A DNA stretch of 64,000 nucleotides from Rhizobium sp. CB3090 (GTDB lineage: Bacteria > Pseudomonadota > Alphaproteobacteria > Rhizobiales > Rhizobiaceae). The stretch is taken from positions 868,001 to 932,000 of the forward strand of contig NZ_CP121663.1 of assembly GCF_029714285.1 (NCBI RefSeq). The letters run 5' to 3'. Positions 44,233 through 51,314 of the stretch are shown here, in pieces. Position numbers and translations under genes: made by a program. The notes beneath the pieces are model-generated. The model saw nothing but the letters and a program-made list of their open reading frames with translations, was not told the origin of the DNA and made no database searches. The number at the start of each line of letters is the position of its first letter. The stretch's first letter is position 1.

Positions 44233-44702
44233 AGGTCACCTCGCCTTTTGGGGTGCTTGTGCCATGAAAATCACAATATCGCATGAAATGAACTCGTTAA
44301 GAAAACGTAGCTCTGCGACGCAGCCGCTCTGAATATTTCAGGTTACCTGGACCAGTGCGGCACAACGGCCGATCCCACCGATCTAACAAGGCGTTGTGTT
44401 GACCTGAGATGCGATCTCAGCCGTAAGCGCGATGCAAGAAAATTTAGCCCGATCTTCAGCAGCGATCCTGCCGACATGCCAGGGCCGTTATCCTCGACTG
44501 TGGGACGGTATAGCGATGGTGGTCCGGTTACCGGGACCACCATCATACCCAGGTTTACGTATATCACGCTCCATCTGCGCTTTGACTGTTTCATGCCCGG
44601 TGCTCCTATAACTTTCGCCTCGCCGCCCTGGCTTGCGCGCGTCCATACGACCTCCTGGTATATCGCTGACGGGAGCCCGGTCGCCCGAGCCCAATCAGAA
44701 GC
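44233..44702. other. Gene-free stretch with a large hairpin
   Basis: No gene that I can support. A reverse-strand frame (44343-44594) contains VEDNGPGMS, which recalls a HATPase glycine box, but the rest matches nothing and there is no start context. It could be decayed sequence. A long perfect hairpin lies at 44515-44544. Confidence 0.45.
44515..44544. repeat. 30-bp inverted repeat
   Basis: GATGGTGGTCC (44515-44525) and GGACCACCATC (44534-44544) are exact complements. The intervening GGTTACCG is itself nearly palindromic. No T-run on either side. Confidence 0.6.
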
Positions 44703-45563
44703 TCACTCGGCACCTGAGAAGACATCCTTGATCGCGGCTGCGATCTCCTCGCAATGTGTCTCAAGGGCGAAATGACCCGTATCGAAGAACCTGATGTCCG
44801 CGTTCGGGATATCCCGCTTGAACGCTTCGGCGCCAGGCGGCAGGAAGAACGGATCGTTCTTGCCCCAAACGGCCAGGAACTTCGGCTGACAAGTTCTGAA
44901 ATACGCCTGGAATTCCGGATAGAGAGCGACGTTGCTCTTATAATCACCGAAGAGATCGAGCTGGGCGTCGATCACCCCTTCCCGCGCGAGATAGTAGTTA
45001 TCGAGGGAATAACCGTCAGGCGAAATCAGCGTCGTATCCGTCACGCCATGGGTATATTGCCACACCGTCGCGTCCGGCTCCAGGAATGATCGCAGCGCGT
45101 CGCGATTGGCAGGAGACGGATCGTTCCAGTATGCCCTGATCGGGTTCCAACCTTCGCTCAATCCTTCCTCATAGGCATTGCCGTTCTGCGAAATGATCCC
45201 CGCAATCCGCTCGGGATGCCAGGTAGCCAGCCGGAAGCCCGTCGGCGCGCCGTAGTCGAACACGTAAATCGCGAACCGTTTCAGCCCGATCACCTCCGTA
45301 AAGCGGTCAATCACTTTGGCGACGTTGTCGAAGGAGTAGGAGAATTCGGAACGCGGCGGCAGATCTGTCTGGCCGAAACCCGGCAAGTCAGGAGCCACCA
45401 GATGAAAATCCGCGGCCAGAGCCGGGATCAGGTCGCGAAACATATGACCGGAGCTCGGAAACCCATGCAGCAGCAGAAGTGTCGGTTTCTTTCGATCACC
45501 CGCTTCCCTGTAATAAACGCCGAGGCCGTCTACATCCACCTTCCGGTAATGCACCTTCGTCAT
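44703..45563 (-). CDS. Alpha/beta hydrolase, haloalkane-dehalogenase/epoxide-hydrolase-like
   Basis: A 286-aa cytoplasmic hydrolase. The oxyanion motif is LLLHGFPSSGHMF. The nucleophile elbow reads VFDYGAPTG, with Asp as nucleophile as in haloalkane dehalogenases and epoxide hydrolases rather than Ser. The late acid is near WGKNDPFF and the catalytic His in DTGHFALETH. The substrate is unknown. Two RTAACC-N19-GGTTAY sites lie in front of it, the same motif as before the CGNR regulator just upstream, so the two probably form a regulated pair. Confidence 0.88.
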   Translation of the reverse strand: MTKVHYRKVDVDGLGVYYREAGDRKKPTLLLLHGFPSSGHMFRDLIPALAADFHLVAPDLPGFGQTDLPPRSEFSYSFDNVAKVIDRFTEVIGLKRFAIYVFDYGAPTGFRLATWHPERIAGIISQNGNAYEEGLSEGWNPIRAYWNDPSPANRDALRSFLEPDATVWQYTHGVTDTTLISPDGYSLDNYYLAREGVIDAQLDLFGDYKSNVALYPEFQAYFRTCQPKFLAVWGKNDPFFLPPGAEAFKRDIPNADIRFFDTGHFALETHCEEIAAAIKDVFSGAE

Positions 45564-45579
45564 GGAACCACTCCTTTTC

Positions 45580-45650
45580 GTAACCTAATTAATGACATTC
45601 AAATGGTTACATAGGACGCATAACCTGTCAACAGCCATCAATAGGGTTAT
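45580..45650 (-). promoter_or_regulatory. Two RTAACC-N19-GGTTAY operators before the hydrolase gene
   Basis: GTAACC (45580) with GGTTAC (45605), and ATAACC (45620) with GGTTAT (45645). Both inverted repeats have exactly 19 bp between the hexamers, and the two sites start 40 bp apart. Confidence 0.65.
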
Positions 45651-45656
45651 GCGGCT

Positions 45657-46277
45657 TTAGTTTGCCCGGGCGCGGTGAGCGGCCTGCTTTGCGCGGTTGC
45701 CGCAAACTGCCATGCTGCACCACCGGCGCTTCTTGCCGCGGGTGCGATCGATGAAGAGAAGCGTGCAATTGTGACCTTCGCACGCCTTGATATCCGAGAA
45801 TTCCTCGGTGCAGACGAGTTCACCCATCGCTTCCGCCACGGGGGATAAAAGGGCGTCAGGCGATTTCCACTGGCGCTCCATGCTCCAGCGCAATCGGGTC
45901 GCCCCCTTCTCCTCGTCCGCGGTGACGATTTGGCGGAATTGCTCATCCCGCGCCAGCAGGCGGTTTAATGGTTCGAGTTGATCGAGCGCGCTCGCATCGA
46001 GAGGCTTTCCCTTGTGTTCCCGGACGAAACCGCGGAACCATTCACGCAACGAACGCGCTTGTGCCGCCAGCGATTCGAGCTCTCCGGGCATTGCATTCCG
46101 GATAATGGACTGCAGTCTGCGCTCCGGAACGAGACCAGCCTCGCGGAGCCACTGGATAAATCCCTCGCCGTCATTCAGCCATTCGAAAGGCGCGTCGACC
46201 GGGGTTGCCACTGAATTTAGAAAATCAAGACCAGCGGCATCCCCGACGAAGATTGCTGGTGGGTTGCGTTCGGCCAT
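45657..46277 (-). CDS. CGNR zinc-finger / ABATE-domain regulator
   Basis: A 206-aa protein. The N-terminal ABATE-type helical domain (AAGLDFLNSVATP... EGFIQWLREAGL) is followed by a C-terminal CGNR finger: CEGHNC, then RRWCSMAVCGNRAKQAAHR. The four cysteines would bind zinc and the basic tail could contact DNA. Such proteins are predicted stress-type transcription regulators. It lies 93 bp upstream of, and in line with, the hydrolase gene. A copy of the shared operator lies 83-113 bp upstream of its own start. Confidence 0.88.
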   Translation of the reverse strand: MAERNPPAIFVGDAAGLDFLNSVATPVDAPFEWLNDGEGFIQWLREAGLVPERRLQSIIRNAMPGELESLAAQARSLREWFRGFVREHKGKPLDASALDQLEPLNRLLARDEQFRQIVTADEEKGATRLRWSMERQWKSPDALLSPVAEAMGELVCTEEFSDIKACEGHNCTLLFIDRTRGKKRRWCSMAVCGNRAKQAAHRARAN

Positions 46278-46359
46278 GTCCTATCTCACTTGAAGTTTAT
46301 TCATGTTATGATCGCTCCGCCCATTCTTCGCTGCGCATCGCTGATTTTCAAATAGCGCA

Positions 46360-46390
46360 ATAACCTTTTAAAATCCAGTAAAATGGTTAT
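46360..46390. promoter_or_regulatory. RTAACC-N19-GGTTAY operator between the CGNR and TMEM175-like genes
   Basis: ATAACC (46360-46365) and GGTTAT (46385-46390) with 19 bp between them, identical in geometry to the two sites before the hydrolase. Located between divergent genes, so it may control both. Confidence 0.65.
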
Positions 46391-46471
46391 TATTGTTTAC
46401 TGTCGATACCGTTTCGGTCTGACACCTATTCTTTTGCCAGACGGGCATTTTGAGCCATATGGAGAAAGCCA

Positions 46472-47056
46472 ATGGTAGAGCGAAAACCGACCGCCGAGCG
46501 GCTCAGCCTCTTTTCCGATGGCATTTTTGCGATCATCATCACCATTCTCGTTCTTGAACTTCGGCCGCCGCACGAAGCCAGCTTCACCGCATTGAAGGAA
46601 CTTTGGCCGGAGGGTTTGAGCTATGCGGTCAGTTATTGGTTTCTGGCGGTGGTGTGGATCAATCACCATCATGTGCTGCGCTTTGCCGAGAGCGCGACTC
46701 CGCGGCTTATCTGGAGCAATTTTGCCCATCTGTTCTCTGTCTCCCTCATTCCTTTCACGACCGCGTGGATCGCCGATAGCGACCTCGGCTCAGCGCCGGT
46801 AACGCTTTACGCCCTGGTCTTTGCCGCCGTGAACGTGACCTACCTTGCGATATGTTGGGAAGCCGTCGACCGCCCCTCGGACGAACATCCCTCCGATCGC
46901 ATCAGGCGAATGATGCGAATGCGATCGCTGGTGACAATCGTCCTGTTCCTGGCCGCCGCATTGATTGCGATCTGGTCCCTTGCGCTTGGCCTCGGCATCA
47001 TCGTTTTCTGCCTGTTGCTTTACGTTCGACCCGATGTTTCCGAGGTGAGTACTTAA
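46472..47056 (+). CDS. TMEM175-family potassium channel-like membrane protein
   Basis: A 194-aa protein of about six TM helices. The first helix contains the family signature FSDGIFAIIITILVLEL, with F14-S15-D16 matching the FSD filter motif of TMEM175 proteins. WINHHHVLRF and further hydrophobic helices follow. Prokaryotic homologues are potassium-permeable tetramers. The ATG at 46472 follows GGAGAAAGCC. It is divergent from the CGNR regulator and may share its operator. Confidence 0.87.
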   Translation: MVERKPTAERLSLFSDGIFAIIITILVLELRPPHEASFTALKELWPEGLSYAVSYWFLAVVWINHHHVLRFAESATPRLIWSNFAHLFSVSLIPFTTAWIADSDLGSAPVTLYALVFAAVNVTYLAICWEAVDRPSDEHPSDRIRRMMRMRSLVTIVLFLAAALIAIWSLALGLGIIVFCLLLYVRPDVSEVST

Positions 47057-47201
47057 CAAATTCGCCGGTCGGCAAGCCTCCTTATCGCGCTTGAGGCGCA
47101 CGCCAGCGGCGGGTCTGCGTGGATCGGATGGGTATCCTATCTAGAATAACTTATGAACAATAAGCATCCCCGGAACGTTTCTCCGCCAGGAGGAATATCC
47201 C

Positions 47202-47387
47202 ATGAAGAGCATGCAAAACCGTCAGGTTAAAAGGCCCGGCCCACGTGAGCTGGACGTGGAAAAACATTGCAAGAAACACGGCGTCGACGCGGCCGAAACC
47301 AAGAAGCTGGTCAAGTTGTTGGGTCGCCACGCTCCGCTGCATGAACTACATGCCAACGCTCCGCCGAAACAACCTCGTTGGCGGTAA
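47202..47387 (+). CDS. Small helical hypothetical protein
   Basis: A 61-aa basic protein with a strong AGGAGG site upstream of the ATG. The central segment (VEKHCKKHGVDAAETKKLVKLLGRHA) is predicted helix-turn-helix-like, with alternating Lys and hydrophobic residues. I do not recognise a family. The good ribosome site and compact helical pattern support a real gene. Confidence 0.7.
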   Translation: MKSMQNRQVKRPGPRELDVEKHCKKHGVDAAETKKLVKLLGRHAPLHELHANAPPKQPRWR

Positions 47388-47441
47388 TGTTTCCCGCCGC
47401 ATACATGACCAGATGTAATCACGGCTCAAGGATTGATCTTA

Positions 47442-47483
47442 GCGTTTGAGACCGCGCGGGCGAATGCTCGCGGCCTCAAACGC
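47442..47483 (+). terminator. Large hairpin downstream of the small gene
   Basis: GCGTTTGAGACCGCG (47442-47456) pairs with CGCGGCCTCAAACGC (47469-47483) with a single A-C mismatch and a 12-nt loop. Only a few T/C bases follow. Possible terminator or structured RNA. Confidence 0.5.
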
Positions 47484-47587
47484 CTTCCAACGTCTACCCG
47501 CTCGCTATCAGTCGCCCCACGTTCCTCGTCTGCCAAGAAATTTAACGAAACAGATGCATGAACATCATCCCAGGCGTATGATTATGC

Positions 47588-47812
47588 ATGGATAAGCAAC
47601 TCGTAGAACAACATTTGAAATTGGCGAAACAGCACGTGGCTCAGGGTCGCAGACATATCACGCGGCAAAAGCAAATCATTTCCGATCTTACGCGAGGCAA
47701 ACACGACACCTCGCAGGCCCGCCAGCTCCTATCGACCTTTGAGGAACTGCAATTGATGCATATTGCCGAACGGAACCGTCTCCAAAAGGAGCTGGAGTCG
47801 ATGAGGCCGTAG
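47588..47812 (+). CDS. Small coiled-coil hypothetical protein
   Basis: A 74-aa, entirely helical and charged protein (QHLKLAKQHVAQGRRHITRQ; ERNRLQKELESMRP). Similar small proteins rich in Gln/His/Arg occur in rhizobia, often with stress genes. The function is unknown. The codon pattern and the absence of a competing frame support it, but the ribosome site is weak. Confidence 0.65.
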   Translation: MDKQLVEQHLKLAKQHVAQGRRHITRQKQIISDLTRGKHDTSQARQLLSTFEELQLMHIAERNRLQKELESMRP

Positions 47813-48078
47813 CTTTTCCGCATGGCAATAGGAACGGAAGGCAGATCGAGGCGGGATGAGGCGCCGTCTCCACCTTGCAAAGGCTTAGCCAACTACCCAT
47901 TTATTGACGTGAGGCTCCGGAGCCGCGTGGCGTGATATCGCGCCGAAGCCGATGCTTCGCCAGAACTGTGGCAAGAACATCAGTCCGTAGCCAACGTGCT
48001 CATCGAGCATTTGCGTGATGGGCACTCCCACTATTCCATATCGCTTACGCTGACCGAACGGTCGGCAGAGGATCTCTA
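47813..48078. other. Intergenic stretch, nothing recognised
   Basis: Between two small genes. No family-bearing frame, strong hairpin or promoter motif that I can support. Confidence 0.4.
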
Positions 48079-48231
48079 TTGAACAAACCAAACATCGCTG
48101 TCGCGCCCGCGGCGGTGAAGCCGCGCGAGCGCGATGAGGCCGTAAACCGGCCCGACAAGAACTGGAAGCCGTATCCCTGCCTTCTCACCCGCCGGGAACT
48201 GCAGGAATTGATCGCCGAACAGCTCGGCTGA
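48079..48231 (+). CDS. Small hypothetical protein (50 aa), TTG start
   Basis: The TTG at 48079 has AGAGGA 6 nt upstream and opens a 51-codon frame ending at TGA 48231, just before rpsU. The product is charged, with PDKNWKPYPC in the middle and a helical end LTRRELQELIAEQLG. That C-terminal pattern recurs in small rhizobial proteins near rpsU, as far as I recall. The length and TTG start make it easy to miss. Function unknown. Confidence 0.6.
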   Translation: MNKPNIAVAPAAVKPRERDEAVNRPDKNWKPYPCLLTRRELQELIAEQLG

Positions 48232-48270
48232 TCTGCAAATATTTACCAACGCAACAACAAGGAGAACAAA

Positions 48271-48507
48271 ATGCACGTTCTGGTCAGAGACAACAACGTC
48301 GAGCAGGCGCTGAGAGCGCTTAAAAGAAAGATGCAGCGCGAAGGGTTGTTCCGGGAGATGAGGGAACGGCGGGCCTACGAGAAGCCCTCTGAACGCCGTA
48401 CCCGGCAAAAAGCGCAGGCAATCAGCCGACAGCGCAAGGCCGCCCGGAAGAAGATGCAGCGCGAAGGCCTTGTCGCCGCATCCAAACGAAGATCATCGGC
48501 GCGATAG
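48271..48507 (+). CDS. rpsU: 30S ribosomal protein S21
   Basis: A 78-aa basic protein matching S21 throughout: [38 protein letters not shown] and the Arg/Lys-rich tail (given in parts). AAGGAGAACAAA gives an ideal ribosome site before the ATG. S21 aids start-codon selection on the 30S subunit. Rhizobia usually carry more than one rpsU, and this copy sits among small stress-type genes rather than ribosomal genes, so it may be an alternative, condition-specific S21. Confidence 0.93.
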   Translation: MHVLVRDNNVEQALRALKRKMQREGLFREMRERRAYEKPSERRTRQKAQAISRQRKAARKKMQREGLVAASKRRSSAR

Positions 48508-48565
48508 AGAAATATCGCTGGAGCCGCTCTTCGATATGGCGGCTCACGGCTGAAGGAAAGGTTGA

Positions 48566-48763
48566 ATGATGGACGAATTGTATAGCATGACCGTTTCCGA
48601 AGAACGGCTTGAGGATTGCCGCGATGTCATTGAGCCCGACTTGCAAGACCTGATCGAACGAACGATCGGCTCCGGTTTCTCGCGCGAGGAGGTGTTGATC
48701 GCAATCAGCGAATTGGTGGCGGAGGATTTCGCCGCGGTCGCAAGGATTCCGAGCGTCCATTGA
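48566..48763 (+). CDS. Small acidic helical protein
   Basis: A 65-aa protein, acidic and helical (ERLEDCRDVIEPDLQDLIER; SREEVLIAISELVAEDFAAV). GAAAGG lies just before the ATG (48566, with a second ATG at 48569). No family recognised. Located 58 bp after rpsU in the same direction and possibly co-transcribed. Confidence 0.65.
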   Translation: MMDELYSMTVSEERLEDCRDVIEPDLQDLIERTIGSGFSREEVLIAISELVAEDFAAVARIPSVH

Positions 48764-49348
48764 GGCGCAGCGGACCGCGAAAGCGGCGACCGGCCCGCCG
48801 TCGGCAGAGGCGAACAGTTACCAACGGCAGGCTTCCATGGCCGCATAAAAAGTGCGGCATTTTTAGCAAGGATGACCACCTCGCCGGCATTCCAACTGCC
48901 ATTAAAGGCATTTGTTCCAGATAACGACGTGAGTATCACCGCCCAAACCGCCGGTGGTGGGGATCACTTTCCTATTGGCTCCCGCTGCCGCATCGCATCC
49001 GAAGTACCTTCTTTCGATGGCTGGTGAAACTCTATGGGACCTTAGTCCCGAACCGCATAGGACCAACGTCTTACCCTGCCGCGACTGAAGCCCCAAAACA
49101 GGAACAGACCCGGTTCCCAGTTGTTTTATCAAAGCTCCGTTACTCGCGGACAACTAGGAAATACAAAGGAGCCATTGGAGAGCCTGAGGGCTTTCCGATC
49201 ATTCTTCATAAATAGGGACACAGAACCCGGCGCCCCTGAGGCGCCGCGGCCGGCGTGCGCCGTGAAAACACATCGTCATGGCCGGCCCGTCGTGAAGCAA
49301 CAGCGCTTTTGCCGTTGATTGGCATCAGTGCACCGGAAGGAGTTCAAT
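48764..49348. other. Gene-free stretch with a stress-type promoter and a hairpin
   Basis: I see no supported gene. It holds a GGAAC-N17-GTT promoter at 49101-49125 and a 7-bp hairpin (CGGCGCC-CCTGA-GGCGCCG, 49228-49246). A reverse frame at 48902-49153 has no start context and was not accepted. Confidence 0.5.
49101..49125 (+). promoter_or_regulatory. EcfG-type promoter candidate
   Basis: GGAAC (49101-49105), 17 bp, GTT (49123-49125) followed by TT. It reads toward the DUF1236 gene, with a leader of about 215 nt that includes the 49228-49246 hairpin. Confidence 0.45.
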
Positions 49349-50119
49349 ATGCCTCGCAATCTGTTCTACATTCTCTTGGCGTCCGCTGCCCTTAGCCTCT
49401 CCCCAGTGGCTCATTCCGTTGCGACTGCACAGGATTCACAGGATTCAACTGTCCTACCGAAAACCGGCACGTCCAAGAGCGGCTCCGGTGAAATGAAAAC
49501 TCAGGGTGAGACTAAGACGCAGGGTGAGACGAAGACACAAGGCGGAACTACGGCACAAGGCACGTCTGGCACTTCCGACGATTCGTCTCAAACCATACTG
49601 CCGAAGGACAAATCAAAATCATCGACCAAGCAGCAAACCACTGGAAACAGCGGATCATCCGACACGACTGGCAAAACTCAGACCGATACAACCCAGAAAT
49701 CCGGAACGAGCACCGAGACTCAAAAGCCCAACACCCAGGAGACTCAACAATCGACGACATCCGGCAAGACGCAGACGGATCAATCGAAATCCACTGACAC
49801 GTCGAAGACTGGCAGTACCAACACCCAGACGAATACCACCCAGAACAATACTTCCAATACCAACATCACCGTCGAGCAGCAAACGCAGGTGCGTGAGGTA
49901 ATCAAGGAATCTCACGTCACGCCGGTTCATGTGTCGGAAGTCAAGACGGTGTCCGTGGGTGCCACTATTCCGCATTCTATAAGGCTCGAGGTACTTCCGC
50001 CGCGGATCGTCAAGATCGTGCCGCAATACAAGTCGTATCGGTACTTTGTCCTTGACGACGGTCGCATCGTAATCGTCGATCCCGACACGTTTACGATCGT
50101 CTTTGTGCTCACCGCTTGA
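49349..50119 (+). CDS. Secreted DUF1236 protein with Thr/Ser/Gln-rich low-complexity region
   Basis: A 256-aa exported protein. The signal peptide (MPRNLFYILLASAALSLSP, cleavage near ATAQ) is followed by about 150 residues dominated by T, S, Q, G and K, including a GETKTQ repeat. The C-terminal DUF1236 domain (about 170-255) has VREVIKESHVTPVHV, PPRIVKIVPQYKSYRYFV and GRIVIVDP. DUF1236 proteins are alphaproteobacterial periplasmic or surface proteins of unknown function. The ATG at 49349 with AAGGAG is preferred to an upstream start. Confidence 0.88.
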   Translation: MPRNLFYILLASAALSLSPVAHSVATAQDSQDSTVLPKTGTSKSGSGEMKTQGETKTQGETKTQGGTTAQGTSGTSDDSSQTILPKDKSKSSTKQQTTGNSGSSDTTGKTQTDTTQKSGTSTETQKPNTQETQQSTTSGKTQTDQSKSTDTSKTGSTNTQTNTTQNNTSNTNITVEQQTQVREVIKESHVTPVHVSEVKTVSVGATIPHSIRLEVLPPRIVKIVPQYKSYRYFVLDDGRIVIVDPDTFTIVFVLTA

Positions 50120-50351
50120 TAGGCCGACGCACATTCTTCCCAAGATGTCCGCGAAAGATATCCCGGCCTCGGCAGCGCCCTGGGCCGGGATCTCATTTCC
50201 GGGGCATCCGATAACGACCGCAAGCCATAAATACCACCAGCGAAATCTACGATATCGAATGCGAAACGCCGATCGTTTAGCAGCAGTCGTCGAAGCCATC
50301 CATCTGCGACCGCTGAGGTAGTCGGGTCGCGCCTCTCTTAGACTACACCTG

Positions 50352-51011
50352 TTACCACTTGATCCGATAATCGACCCGCACATTGCCCGCCGGCGTCAAC
50401 GTCAGCGGATCGGTAAGTGAAGCGGTAAGACTGAGATTGGGCGCGATCGCTTGGTTGAAGGCAAACCTACTCGAGAAGGCGTCCTTAGTGTCGTTCACCT
50501 CTCCGCGCGCCGAGATCGACGTACCGGTCCACGGAAAGATCATCGTTACCGCCTGTGAGGCGGTGATGGAGGTAGAGGCAGTCTGCGTCGTCGCATAGCT
50601 GACGTTCAACGACCGCACCATCTGCATGTCGATATCTTTCGAGAATATCCAGTTCCGAGAGCGGCCAAGATACATCATTCCACTGCCCCTCAGCGCGTCC
50701 ACCCGCACCGCCACTTCCCGGCGCGAATTGCCGGCAAAATTACGGCGATCCTCCACCATTCTTCCCCATAGCGTGGCGAGTTCGGAACCGGTCAGGATCG
50801 TTCCACCAGCCGCTCCTCCGAGCCCGATGTCGGCACCCGCGCTCATTTCCCAGGCCATCGGCAGCCGAAAGCCGATCGTCGTTTGATAGGTCCGCGGGGC
50901 AACCTTGACCGGCGACCAGATCACCAGATCGCCGGCGTGAGCCTTATGCGAAAGCGGAACAGCACCTGCGAGAACGCCAAGAAAAATACCCGTTGAAATG
51001 AATCTCATCAC
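50352..51011 (-). CDS. Exported hypothetical protein, possible outer-membrane beta-barrel
   Basis: A 219-aa protein with a signal peptide (ends near SHKAHA). The mature part has many alternating hydrophobic/polar strands (YQTTIGFRLPMAWEMSAGADIG; SLNVSYATTQTASTSI) and ends in an aromatic residue (VDYRIKW), as outer-membrane barrels do. No named family recognised. The region to its right (51012-51314) has no gene. Confidence 0.65.
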   Translation of the reverse strand: MMRFISTGIFLGVLAGAVPLSHKAHAGDLVIWSPVKVAPRTYQTTIGFRLPMAWEMSAGADIGLGGAAGGTILTGSELATLWGRMVEDRRNFAGNSRREVAVRVDALRGSGMMYLGRSRNWIFSKDIDMQMVRSLNVSYATTQTASTSITASQAVTMIFPWTGTSISARGEVNDTKDAFSSRFAFNQAIAPNLSLTASLTDPLTLTPAGNVRVDYRIKW

Positions 51012-51314
51012 AAAAGCCCAATTGCATTTGTATCAATGCCCGCGCGAGAGCGCTGCATTGACAGCCGAAGACGATGCGAAAACGCATTTTCAGCTTCGGA
51101 TTGATTTGGTTGGTTGGCGCCGATCCAGCGGCCTGCCTTTTAGGCACTCGAACCGTTGTCGCGCGAGACAAACGCTCCGCGCCTCAACAACTCTCGACGA
51201 ACAGAGTCCCATTCAAGGGAATGCTTGTAAACCCCTTGGGCTGAAGTTTTTTGCTGCGATGCACATGTGCCGCACTTCTGCCTCCACGACCTGTTTGATG
51301 CGCCTGTGCGGGCT
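51012..51314. other. Intergenic stretch, nothing recognised
   Basis: Between the exported protein and the oxidoreductase. It holds the promoter region of the exported protein by position. No hairpin or frame with support. Confidence 0.4.

Noticed and set aside
44343..44594. Reverse-strand frame containing VEDNGPGM, similar to a kinase G-box
   Set aside because: A single short resemblance with no other kinase motif. Judged chance or decayed sequence.
48902..49153. Reverse-strand 83-codon frame
   Set aside because: No ribosome site or recognisable domain, and it crosses the GGAAC promoter candidate.
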